Shown here: one piece after another, positions 15,989-23,140 of the stretch
Numbering within the stretch: the stretch's first letter is position 1
Layout: each line of letters begins with the position of its first letter
NCBI GenBank assembly: GCA_964479585.1
Contig: CAYZMP010000016.1
Coordinates: forward strand, 1-30,804
DNA: 30,804 nt
Reading direction: 5' to 3'
DNA from: UBA6182 sp964479585
GTDB lineage: Bacteria > Bacillota_I > Bacilli_A > Erysipelotrichales > Erysipelotrichaceae
Made by a program: the position numbers and the translations under genes
Notes under the pieces: generated by a model
What the model was told of the DNA's origin: nothing
What the model saw: only the letters and a program-made list of their open reading frames with translations
Database searches by the model: none

Positions 15989-16708
15989 TTATACTTCTCC
16001 TTTGTATGTTGCACATATGTTCCACTTCTCACCATCGACAAACCCTGATTCACCCTTTTCATTTTCAACGGTTAATTCCCATGTTTTCTCATCAAAGACG
16101 TGTAGTAGTTCTTCTTTTGTAAAGATTCTTTGTTGAAATACTTCAATGGTTGGATAACTTGATGTATACCACGCAAAATGGTGGGTTAGTTTTGCATCAT
16201 GACTTGACAATGTATATTCATAAGGTATGTCTTGTAATATACCTGTTTCAACGTACGTTTGTTGGTATATAATGGCTCGCTTTGGATGATGCACATCAAA
16301 GACAAAGACACCCTGTTGCTTTAAGTGTTTTTTTACTTGATTAACAGTTTGTGTAAGCTCTATAACATTTTGATTAAAGTTAATGCTATCAGCTCCACAA
16401 ATGACAGCGTCAAAGTGCTCATTCAAATTAAAATCACGCATATCCAATACATGATAGTCAAGGCTATCCCCAAGCTTTACTTTTGCTTGTACAACCATAT
16501 CTTCACTTATATCACTAAACACCATATGTTGTGTTAGAGCTAGTATATGTTTGGTAATATTGCCTGTTCCACCAGCGAGTTCTAATACACTTTGTGCATC
16601 TGAGTGTCGTCTATAAAAATCAACCCAATCTAAATAGGCTTGTTCATCATCCATCCACTGATCATACACCAGTGCAAAGATGCTTTTTACTTCAGATAAT
16701 CGGCCCAT
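15989..16708 (-). CDS. yqeM: SAM-dependent methyltransferase, YqeM family
   Basis: A 239-residue class I methyltransferase. The SAM-binding motif I is VLELAGGTGNITKHI (about residues 41-55), motif II includes MVFSDISEDMV and a motif-like DAVICGADSINF follows. The position after rsfS is that of B. subtilis yqeM, whose substrate is unknown to me. ATG at 16708 lies inside rsfS (22-base overlap) with only a weak GGA upstream, so translation is probably coupled; MGRLSEVKSIFALVYDQWMDD fits the family opening. One base separates its stop from the mtnN ATG, and that neighbour would remove SAH formed by this enzyme. Confidence 0.88.
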   Translation of the reverse strand: MGRLSEVKSIFALVYDQWMDDEQAYLDWVDFYRRHSDAQSVLELAGGTGNITKHILALTQHMVFSDISEDMVVQAKVKLGDSLDYHVLDMRDFNLNEHFDAVICGADSINFNQNVIELTQTVNQVKKHLKQQGVFVFDVHHPKRAIIYQQTYVETGILQDIPYEYTLSSHDAKLTHHFAWYTSSYPTIEVFQQRIFTKEELLHVFDEKTWELTVENEKGESGFVDGEKWNICATYKGEV

Positions 16709-17007
16709 AATTTTTCCAGTTTATACACTTGACGCTCTTCACTATCAAAGACATGCACAACAACATCACCACAATCAATTAATATCCAACGACTTTCACT
16801 TTCGCCTTCTACTTTTAATACAGGATGTCCTGCTTTTTCTACTTCTTCTTTAATATGGTCAATAATAGCCCACATTTGTCTCTGACTTGCAGCATCCGTA
16901 ATAACAAACTGATCTACCATTGCATGTTCGTTCTTAAAATCGATCACTTTAACATCGTTTCCTTTTTTTTCATCAATGGCTTTTAAAATAACATCAAGTA
17001 AACTCAT
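16687..17007 (-). CDS. rsfS: Ribosomal silencing factor RsfS
   Basis: A 106-residue protein that binds uL14 on the 50S subunit and blocks subunit joining in starvation. Conserved segments are VIDFKNEHAMVDQFVITDAASQRQM (about 21-45), VEGESESRWILIDCGDVVVHVFDSEER (about 71-97) and a C-terminal YKLEKLWAD. Length is typical. ATG at 17007 overlaps nadD/yqeK by four bases (ATGA) and has a very strong AAGGAGGG upstream. Part of the conserved yqeG-yqeM cluster. Confidence 0.96.
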   Translation of the reverse strand: MSLLDVILKAIDEKKGNDVKVIDFKNEHAMVDQFVITDAASQRQMWAIIDHIKEEVEKAGHPVLKVEGESESRWILIDCGDVVVHVFDSEERQVYKLEKLWADYLK

Positions 17008-18026
17008 ACACCCTCCTTACTTTGGTTGTAGTTTTCACTTTCTTGTTTAATAACAACAAATGCTTTATCTATGTTTTCTTTGGCAAGCTTTAAATAAGCT
17101 GAAGTTTCATAGTTTCGTGTTGGTTCAATCTTATCTGCGATATACAGTATTTTTGCTAAAAGTTGATTGCTAGTGCCTAAAACATGATGTTGTATCGCAT
17201 CTAAGATTGCTTGATTATCTATATGATACATATGCTTTAAAAATGAAGCTCCTGCTATAGCGTGTTGTTCATAGTCGTACACTTTACGCTCTATTTTTGG
17301 CAACTTTGCCATGTATGAATCTGTTTGTTGCTTGTCCCACTCTTTTGCAATATCATGAAACATACTCGCAACAATCACATCATCGCATTTTACATCCACT
17401 TGTTGACTTATAGCTAATGCAGTTTCTTTAACTGATATACAATGGTGTAATCGTTGATCACTGATGTGTGAGGCCAATATGCTTTGATCATAACAATGAT
17501 GCATAATCATGTATTGTAGTACTAAAGGGTGTGTATCCACACTTTTTCCACGACGTATATCGCTTGAACTAGTTTCTGATACTTCATCGATCCAAATAAA
17601 TGGAAATTTTGATGATGTTTTATTGTTTCGAGTAACCACATAAAAATCCATTAGTTCTAATAATTCGTTGTAATCTTTCCACTGATCAAACTGGTTTGCT
17701 TGATCAGCACCCATAATCCAGCTAAAATCATGATCAACTTGTTTCTTCAAAGCTTTAATCGTGTTGATGGTATACGATGGGGTTGGTAAGTCCTTTTCAA
17801 TCGTACATAGCTTAAGCTTAGGTGAATCGCTAATCATAAGCTTAATCATGGCACAACGATCTTCAAAACTCACCACACTAGCATCTTTTAAAGGTGCATG
17901 TTTTGCACACACAAACCAAACCTCATCAAAGTGATATTGCTCTAGTAGTTTATTTGCCATACTAAGATGACCATGATGAATGGGATTAAAAGAACCTCCA
18001 AGAAGTGCAACTTTTAAATTAGCCAC
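17004..18026 (-). CDS. nadD: Fused NadD (nicotinate-nucleotide adenylyltransferase) and YqeK (HD-domain Ap4A hydrolase)
   Basis: A 340-residue fusion. Residues 1-185 are NadD, which makes deamido-NAD from NaMN and ATP: GGSFNPIHHGHLSMA (10-24), MGADQANQFDQW (about 102-113) and the ISSTxIR-type motif SETSSSDIRRG. Residues about 190-340 are YqeK: HHCISVKETALAI, MFHDIAKEW with the HD pair, HAIAGASFL, IQHHVLGT and LYIADKIEPTR, the pattern of the symmetrical Ap4A hydrolase. In B. subtilis these are adjacent separate genes; here one frame covers both with no stop. The C-terminus is slightly extended with a charged tail. ATG 18026 overlaps yhbY by 13 bases. Fusions of this type are known in some reduced Bacillota relatives. 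Confidence 0.95.
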   Translation of the reverse strand: MANLKVALLGGSFNPIHHGHLSMANKLLEQYHFDEVWFVCAKHAPLKDASVVSFEDRCAMIKLMISDSPKLKLCTIEKDLPTPSYTINTIKALKKQVDHDFSWIMGADQANQFDQWKDYNELLELMDFYVVTRNNKTSSKFPFIWIDEVSETSSSDIRRGKSVDTHPLVLQYMIMHHCYDQSILASHISDQRLHHCISVKETALAISQQVDVKCDDVIVASMFHDIAKEWDKQQTDSYMAKLPKIERKVYDYEQHAIAGASFLKHMYHIDNQAILDAIQHHVLGTSNQLLAKILYIADKIEPTRNYETSAYLKLAKENIDKAFVVIKQESENYNQSKEGV

Positions 18027-18301
18027 TTTTTCCTATCCTTTGATGGTTGATACAGGACAATCATTCTTCCAATTTCTTGAATGATGTCAGCTTTTGTTTT
18101 ACTTGAAAGATCAATGGCAATTTCATGTACACTTGCTGGTGATGTATTAAGGACATGTACCTTAATAAGTTGATGAGCTGTTAGTGATACTTTTGTCGAT
18201 TCAATGACATTGTCAGTAATACCATCTTTACCAATGGTCACTACTGGTTTAAGGTGATGAGCTAATGCTTTTAGTTGTTTCTTTTGAATTTGATTTACCA
18301 T
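18014..18301 (-). CDS. yhbY: YhbY-type RNA-binding protein (CRM domain)
   Basis: A 95-residue CRM-domain protein, equivalent of B. subtilis YqeI, that binds pre-50S ribosomal particles. The whole protein is the domain: QLKALAHHLKPVVTIGKDGITDNVI with the GKxG loop (about residues 8-32), then LIKVHVLNTS and IIQEIGRMIVLYQ. ATG at 18301 overlaps yqeH by 7 bases; its own 3' end overlaps nadD by 13 bases. In B. subtilis aroE sits between yqeH and yqeI; it is missing here. Confidence 0.94.
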   Translation of the reverse strand: MVNQIQKKQLKALAHHLKPVVTIGKDGITDNVIESTKVSLTAHQLIKVHVLNTSPASVHEIAIDLSSKTKADIIQEIGRMIVLYQPSKDRKKWLI

Positions 18302-19332
18302 AATAAGGTTCCTTTGCTTTTGGATATTGTAATTGCTTTATGATGTTTAATTGTAACACTTTTTGCTTGATTAACGATATGAACTTTCCCAACTCCTTCA
18401 ATTATAAAATCCAAGCCTTCTTTATATGGTTTGAGAATTGTTGTTTTATATTCTTTTTTTGATAGTTTATTGACTAATGTCTCTTTTCTTTTATAACGAG
18501 CAACAGACAATAAGTTAGATACATACACACTTACACTTAATGTAACTTCTGTTTCAATATCAATGATCGCTAGATTGCCAATGAGTATACTGCTATCTTC
18601 AAATACTTGAAAGGTTATTGGAGAAACTACTTTAGTTGGTACAATCTTTTCATAATCCTTTGGGCTTAAGTGATAAAACAAATGCGATGGTGCACTTAAT
18701 CCTGGTGTATCAATTAAATGCACATGATGATACTGTGTCACAATAGGATCAATGGTTGTTTGCGGATATGGTGATGTTGTAATTTCATCATCTTCCTTTA
18801 AGGTATTGAGTAGCGTACTTTTTCCTGCATTGATCATTCCAACAAATAAGAACCGGTAATTGTTATCTTTTGTGAGCACATAATCTCTTAAGGCATCCAT
18901 GGTTTCCTTTATTTTTGTCGAAGTAACAAAAACCATACTAACATATTGAATATACTCTTTTAACAGTAAATGAATTTGCTCATAAATGTGTTCGGGTGTT
19001 ATTTGCTTTGGATATAAATCTAATTTCGTTGCCACAATGTTTACTTTGTTTGCTTTACTTATCCAAGGCACTAGTGGTAAGAGTGTTTCTTTTAAAAACA
19101 AACTGTCTATTACAATCATCATTTCATCATGCTCAACTAAAGGTAAGTCTTCATGTTGGTTAACATTGATGATTGGATTAAGCAATAATGGTAAGTCTTT
19201 GTAGTGTTGCCAACGAAAACAACGCATGCAATACTTAAAATCCATGCTCATCACATAGTTGCTTAAACTTGGATCTTGATCTTGTTTTTCTTGTCCACAT
19301 CCTGGACATATGTTATCGACTATTTTTTCCAT
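18295..19332 (-). CDS. yqeH: Circularly permuted ribosome-biogenesis GTPase YqeH
   Basis: A 345-residue GTPase needed for 30S assembly. An N-terminal zinc finger has CPGC and YCMRC pairs (residues 9-12 and 35-39). The G motifs occur in permuted order G4-G5-G1-G2-G3: ATKLDL (about 101-106), STKI, GMINAGKSTL (P-loop, about 165-174), TTSPYPQTT and LIDTPG (about 208-213). G4 is TKLD in place of the usual NKxD of YqeH, a variant seen in dynamin-type GTPases. ATG at 19332 overlaps the yqeG end by 13 bases with a weak ribosome site, so coupling is likely. Confidence 0.93.
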   Translation of the reverse strand: MEKIVDNICPGCGQEKQDQDPSLSNYVMSMDFKYCMRCFRWQHYKDLPLLLNPIINVNQHEDLPLVEHDEMMIVIDSLFLKETLLPLVPWISKANKVNIVATKLDLYPKQITPEHIYEQIHLLLKEYIQYVSMVFVTSTKIKETMDALRDYVLTKDNNYRFLFVGMINAGKSTLLNTLKEDDEITTSPYPQTTIDPIVTQYHHVHLIDTPGLSAPSHLFYHLSPKDYEKIVPTKVVSPITFQVFEDSSILIGNLAIIDIETEVTLSVSVYVSNLLSVARYKRKETLVNKLSKKEYKTTILKPYKEGLDFIIEGVGKVHIVNQAKSVTIKHHKAITISKSKGTLLW

Positions 19333-19802
19333 TGGCGAGTGATTATCCTTTCAAAGGTGCGGGTAAAGGTTGTGAAGATAGTGTCTTTTTTAGATATTGG
19401 TTCAACATAAATTGTCATAAACCGATGAAGTTTACCACCAAGGATGTCAGTTAACCATTGATCACCAATGACAGCTACTTCATGTGCTTTGTATTGATAC
19501 TGTTTTTTTATCTTAAAATAAACAAGTGAAAACGGTTTTAAAGCAAACGAGTATGTAGGATATCCTAACATTTTTTCGATGGCTTTAATACGTTTTCCAT
19601 GATTGTTTGAAATTAACACAATACGCATATGTTTACTAGCATTTGCTAGCCAATCGATGTTTTTTTGCTTAATGTAGCTTTGATCGACTGCCGCAAGGGT
19701 GTTATCGATATCCACTAGTAAACAACGAATATTTCTTTGTTTTAACTGCTCTAATGATATTTCAATCAGTGCATCAGCAATAATATCTGGTTTAAGTTTC
19801 AA
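19320..19802 (-). CDS. yqeG: HAD-superfamily IIIA phosphatase YqeG
   Basis: A 160-residue HAD phosphatase. Motif I is LLVDIDNTLA (DxDNT, about residues 29-38), motif II is IVLISNNH, motif III includes the lysine in ALKPF and motif IV is VIGDQWLTDILGG. It is the first gene of the conserved cluster yqeG-yqeH-yhbY-nadD-yqeK-rsfS-yqeM, and YqeG of B. subtilis has no firmly established substrate; related eukaryotic enzymes dephosphorylate phosphatidylglycerol phosphate. Its possible role with PgsA is inference. Start is TTG at 19802 with AGGAGA seven bases upstream. Confidence 0.9.
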   Translation of the reverse strand: MKLKPDIIADALIEISLEQLKQRNIRCLLVDIDNTLAAVDQSYIKQKNIDWLANASKHMRIVLISNNHGKRIKAIEKMLGYPTYSFALKPFSLVYFKIKKQYQYKAHEVAVIGDQWLTDILGGKLHRFMTIYVEPISKKDTIFTTFTRTFERIITRQWKK

Positions 19803-19824
19803 ATTACGTTCTCCTATATAGGCT

Positions 19825-19830
19825 ATTATA
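19825..19830 (-). promoter_or_regulatory. Probable extended -10 promoter of the yqeG operon
   Basis: Minus strand reads TTGTTATAATAG, a TGn extended -10 plus consensus TATAAT, 22 bases upstream of the TTG start of yqeG. No strong -35 is visible, which is acceptable for an extended -10 element. Confidence 0.55.
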
Positions 19831-19914
19831 ACAAACCTAGCGTTTGCAGGTACATCTTTAGCATAATAAGTGCAACTTTTTTCAAATTATGATACAACTA
19901 AACAGGTGATATTT

Positions 19915-20559
19915 TTGCAAACAATACTAATTAACGTTGAAAACATTTTAACAGATTATGTACCAAGAACAATCAACTTTTGGAAAACCAAAGCAAACAT
20001 GATTAACAAAGAACTACCAAGTGATTTTATTGATAGTTTTTTAAGTGCGGGTTATGACCAAAAAGAAAAGACTTTCTTTCGCTTCCCTGCTTTTGCTCAG
20101 TTTGAAAAAGAAAGTGAAAACCTCTTTTTAGAAGTTCATAAACAATTCCAAGATAACAATCCCACCATACAAACTATACTAGCATTACAAAAAAAACATG
20201 GTTTACAAGTCGGTTTAATTTATGACCAAAGAAAAACACAGGCAAACTCTATCTCAGAGTATTTACAAAAGAAGCTAAACCCGATTGTTCAACTGTATGT
20301 TGAAGATGCTTTTTTAGGAAAACCTGAAGGCAATATCTACACCAAAGCAAAGGCACTGTGCCATTTAAAGGCAAACGATACATTAGTACTGGATGCGAGT
20401 AAAAACGGCGTACTAGCTGCTTATTTGGCGCATATGAAAGGGATTTATCTTGATCAAGGTGCTGGAGTGAGTGAGAAGACGTATAAATTTTCGTATCGTA
20501 GTATTCACACATTTTCTCAACTTGAAGATATATTAATTCAACTTAACTCACAACAATAA
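19915..20559 (+). CDS. HAD-like protein with degenerate active site
   Basis: A 214-residue protein with the topology of beta-phosphoglucomutase-type HAD enzymes: an N-terminal ILINVENILTDYV at the place of motif I, a helical cap region, GLQVGLIYDQRK at motif II, FLGKPEGNIYTKA at motif III (Lys kept) and TLVLDASKNGVLAAYLAHMKG at motif IV. The two catalytic aspartates of DxDGT are Asn and Glu (NVEN), so phosphatase activity seems lost or altered. The start is taken as TTG at 19915, with AGGTGAT five to seven bases upstream, because family similarity begins there; the frame is open further upstream to 19870. It faces away from yqeG and has a terminator after it. Role unknown. Confidence 0.7.
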   Translation: MQTILINVENILTDYVPRTINFWKTKANMINKELPSDFIDSFLSAGYDQKEKTFFRFPAFAQFEKESENLFLEVHKQFQDNNPTIQTILALQKKHGLQVGLIYDQRKTQANSISEYLQKKLNPIVQLYVEDAFLGKPEGNIYTKAKALCHLKANDTLVLDASKNGVLAAYLAHMKGIYLDQGAGVSEKTYKFSYRSIHTFSQLEDILIQLNSQQ

Positions 20560-20581
20560 AAGACTTAAACAGTATATTCAC

Positions 20582-20613
20582 TCCCCTTATCTTATAAGGG
20601 GACTTTATTTTTT
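20582..20613 (+). terminator. Terminator after the HAD-like gene
   Basis: Perfect nine-bp stem TCCCCTTAT/ATAAGGGGA (20582-20590 and 20594-20602) with a 3-base loop, followed on the plus strand by CTTTATTTTTT. The stop codon of the opposing FecR-domain gene lies in the stem; on the minus strand no T-tract follows. Confidence 0.7.
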
Positions 20614-22106
20614 GCTTTTTTTAGTATCACAAACAAACCAGCAACTATTAATAACATTGCCACACCAACATAGATGAGATTAAATGTACTAGATTTTTTA
20701 TTAAGTTCTCGTTCACTTACTCCTTTTTCTACTAAAGCTTCTTTCATGTGATCTGAAATAGTCGGATGCATTGCATTTAGTTCATCACCAAGGGCGATTG
20801 TATCTATAGTGGATACTCCTTCAATAATGTCATAGGTAATAGTCTCTTTTTCATTAAGAACTAAAACATCATTGTCGATTGTGGTAAATTGCACACTACC
20901 TTCTAAGACAACAAGTTTTGATTTACCATCAAGCTCTTCCACATAAAAGACAGTTCCTCGAGCACCAGCAATGGCTTGTGACATTTCCAGATCCATAGAT
21001 CCATCAATGAGCATTTGTTTAAAGTTTGCATACACATGACCAAAAAGAACACCAAGTTTATTTTGTGCCTTGTTTCTACCACTACCAACTCGTACGATAG
21101 AATTAGGGCCAATATAAAATGTTGTCATATCAGGTAAAGAAAGTTGTACACCACTATCAGGTCCTGTCACTATGATGGTATCTGCATACAAATTATCACC
21201 TCGGTGAACTTCAATTTGTCCATCAATATGTCCATACTCATAAGCTGCAACTTCACCAAAAACATCACTTATACCAATGTCTGTCATGATTTCTTTGCCA
21301 GCGTCTTCATCAAACCATTCTTCTGGTGGAATAAAATCATATGGTGAAAGTGGTGGCTTTGTTAAGTCAACTCTTAAACTTAATGATTTGCCAGGGCTAA
21401 AAAATGCTGAGTATACAAGAGATTCATTACCCTCTAATGCACTTTCAATTGTATCTGTAAGTTGGATAGGCAAATCCGATGGTATCGCAGAATACATAGG
21501 TGTTATTTGAGTTATCGTTAAATAAACCGTTGCTTCAGCTGGATATGTATTAAAAATTGGTATGTGCAGCTCATCTTTACGCACAAGTGAATGAAGAAGG
21601 TGTGATTTTGTGTGCGATGATGGATATGGTTCAGGTAGAGACTCATTAACTTTTTCTGTTAGTTTTTCTTCTTTCCAATCAATAATGCTTGATACTAATA
21701 TCGCCTCTGTTCCAGTTTTCTCAGTTATTTTTAACAACGAAAAATTTCGATTAACAAATTCAATTGGTTCACGAAGTGTTATAAACTCACTTTTCATATA
21801 ACCATCCGGTATTTGAAAGTCAATTTCTAACTCACTCCATTCTTTTTGTGCGACATTAATCTCGTATGATCGAGTATAAAAATCCCCTTGTTTGTGTTGT
21901 TCTACTCCATCAAGAGTTACTCGATACTCATAAATTGTTTCATTGTTTGCATTTCTAACAAAAACAGTAGCATAATTCCAGTTTTGTCTTACAAGTGTAT
22001 TATAAGTATTAGCCGTTACATTTATGCTTGACATTATAAGTGCAAACATTATAAAAACGACACCAATAAAACCATGTGACATTGCTTTATGTAAAATTTT
22101 TCTCAT
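20592..22106 (-). CDS. FecR-domain surface protein with two membrane segments
   Basis: A 504-residue envelope protein. It starts with a signal peptide or anchor (about residues 10-32), continues with an extracellular beta-rich region, and has a FecR domain at about 308-408 (ADTIIVTGPDSGVQLSLPDMTTFYIGPNSIVRVG, IAGARGTVFYVEE, VVLEGSVQF). A C-terminal transmembrane helix (about 475-498) and a short basic tail end it. In Gram-negatives FecR passes a signal from the outer membrane to a sigma factor; in this context no sigma or transporter gene is adjacent, and FecR domains also occur as structural sugar-binding-like modules in Bacillota. It follows the lectin adhesin in the same direction after a hairpin. 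ATG at 22106 follows AGGGGGA. Confidence 0.82.
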   Translation of the reverse strand: MRKILHKAMSHGFIGVVFIMFALIMSSINVTANTYNTLVRQNWNYATVFVRNANNETIYEYRVTLDGVEQHKQGDFYTRSYEINVAQKEWSELEIDFQIPDGYMKSEFITLREPIEFVNRNFSLLKITEKTGTEAILVSSIIDWKEEKLTEKVNESLPEPYPSSHTKSHLLHSLVRKDELHIPIFNTYPAEATVYLTITQITPMYSAIPSDLPIQLTDTIESALEGNESLVYSAFFSPGKSLSLRVDLTKPPLSPYDFIPPEEWFDEDAGKEIMTDIGISDVFGEVAAYEYGHIDGQIEVHRGDNLYADTIIVTGPDSGVQLSLPDMTTFYIGPNSIVRVGSGRNKAQNKLGVLFGHVYANFKQMLIDGSMDLEMSQAIAGARGTVFYVEELDGKSKLVVLEGSVQFTTIDNDVLVLNEKETITYDIIEGVSTIDTIALGDELNAMHPTISDHMKEALVEKGVSERELNKKSSTFNLIYVGVAMLLIVAGLFVILKKAKNKVPL

Positions 22107-22141
22107 AGCTAGTATCCCCCTAGTTAGTCTAATTAAACACA

Positions 22142-22147
22142 ATTATA
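22142..22147 (-). promoter_or_regulatory. Possible -10 box of the FecR-domain gene
   Basis: A consensus TATAAT on the minus strand 36 bases before the ATG at 22106. A convincing -35 was not found. Confidence 0.35.
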
Positions 22148-22228
22148 TCGAAAATGTAAAGATTGTTAGGTAAGCTAAGGATTAAACAAACAATTGTAAT
22201 GTAGCATTTTTAAGTGAACTTACTCCTA

Positions 22229-22262
22229 CAACAAAGACACTCAATGATGAGTGTCTTTGTTG
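22229..22262. terminator. Strong hairpin after the lectin adhesin gene
   Basis: Fifteen-bp perfect stem (22229-22243 with 22248-22262, CAACAAAGACACTCA) with a four-base loop, 21 bases after the adhesin stop codon at 22283. The outer arms end in TTTGTTG on either strand, so an inner GACACTCA stem followed by this U-rich stretch could terminate transcription. No clean T-tract follows on the minus strand. Confidence 0.6.
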
Positions 22263-22282
22263 ATCTATACTTTACACTGATT

Positions 22283-23140
22283 TTATGTAAAGATTTTACG
22301 TAAATATTTTTTCTTAGAAGCAAATAACACCAAGAACAATCCTAGAAGCATCGATAAACTAGCAATGTCTCTAAAACCTTTATCCGATAAATCAGGAACT
22401 TGAGTTTCTTCTTGCTTTTCATCATCTACCACAGGTTCTTTATCATCTTCTTTTGGCACATCTGGTTCTTCAACTACTGGATCTTCTTCTTCTGATTCAA
22501 CAGCAACTTCAGCAAGTACATACGTGGAGAACTTGTCTGTTTTAAAAGTAAGAATAAATGTATGTTCATCATACTCATAAACAAGTGACTCTACTTTACC
22601 ATGATGGACACGTAGTAGTTCAAAGTTGATATCTCTAAATGCAAATGGTACTTCAAAGCTGATTGTGAGTGGACTATCTAACTCTGTAATTTTACTTGAA
22701 ATGTCACCAACCATTTTAAACATTGATATATCTAAGAAAAATGACATTGGTGCTTCGTTGTTTGCATTTGTTTTTAAGTATGCATCAATCAACTCATGAT
22801 CAGTTTTAGGTATTGTATCGACATTTAATAATTCAAAAACTACAAGTACTTTAACGTCTTTTTCTTTGTCTTTATCACTAAATGTTATACCTAGTTTATC
22901 TAAATCATTTAATCCCTCTACTACTAAATTTGTAAAGTCTTTTGTGTTTGCTTCAACAACTTTAGATAGGTATGTGGCAGTAATTGTTAAATCTGATGTT
23001 ACATTTGCAAAAGTAGCACTCCAACCATTAAATGTATGTCCCTCACGAGTTGGGCTAGCAGGAGCAATTGCATCTTTTCCATGTTCAACAATTACATCTT
23101 TTATTTTTGAATCATCATAGTCATTAAATGTAACGGTGTA
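22283..23140 (-). repeat. C-terminal module shared by both adhesins, copy 1
   Basis: Codons 1016-1300 of the lectin adhesin (last Flg_new unit, unique beta module, acidic linker, sorting-like tail) are paralogous to codons 542-833 of the beta-helix adhesin at 26511-27389. The beta module runs nearly unchanged, for example EVPFAFR, FELLRVH and DKFSTY occur in both. This implies duplication or domain exchange. Confidence 0.85.

Noticed and set aside
22229..22262. Terminal inverted repeat of an insertion sequence
   Set aside because: The two arms are only four bases apart, so it is a hairpin; no transposase gene or partner copy exists in the window.
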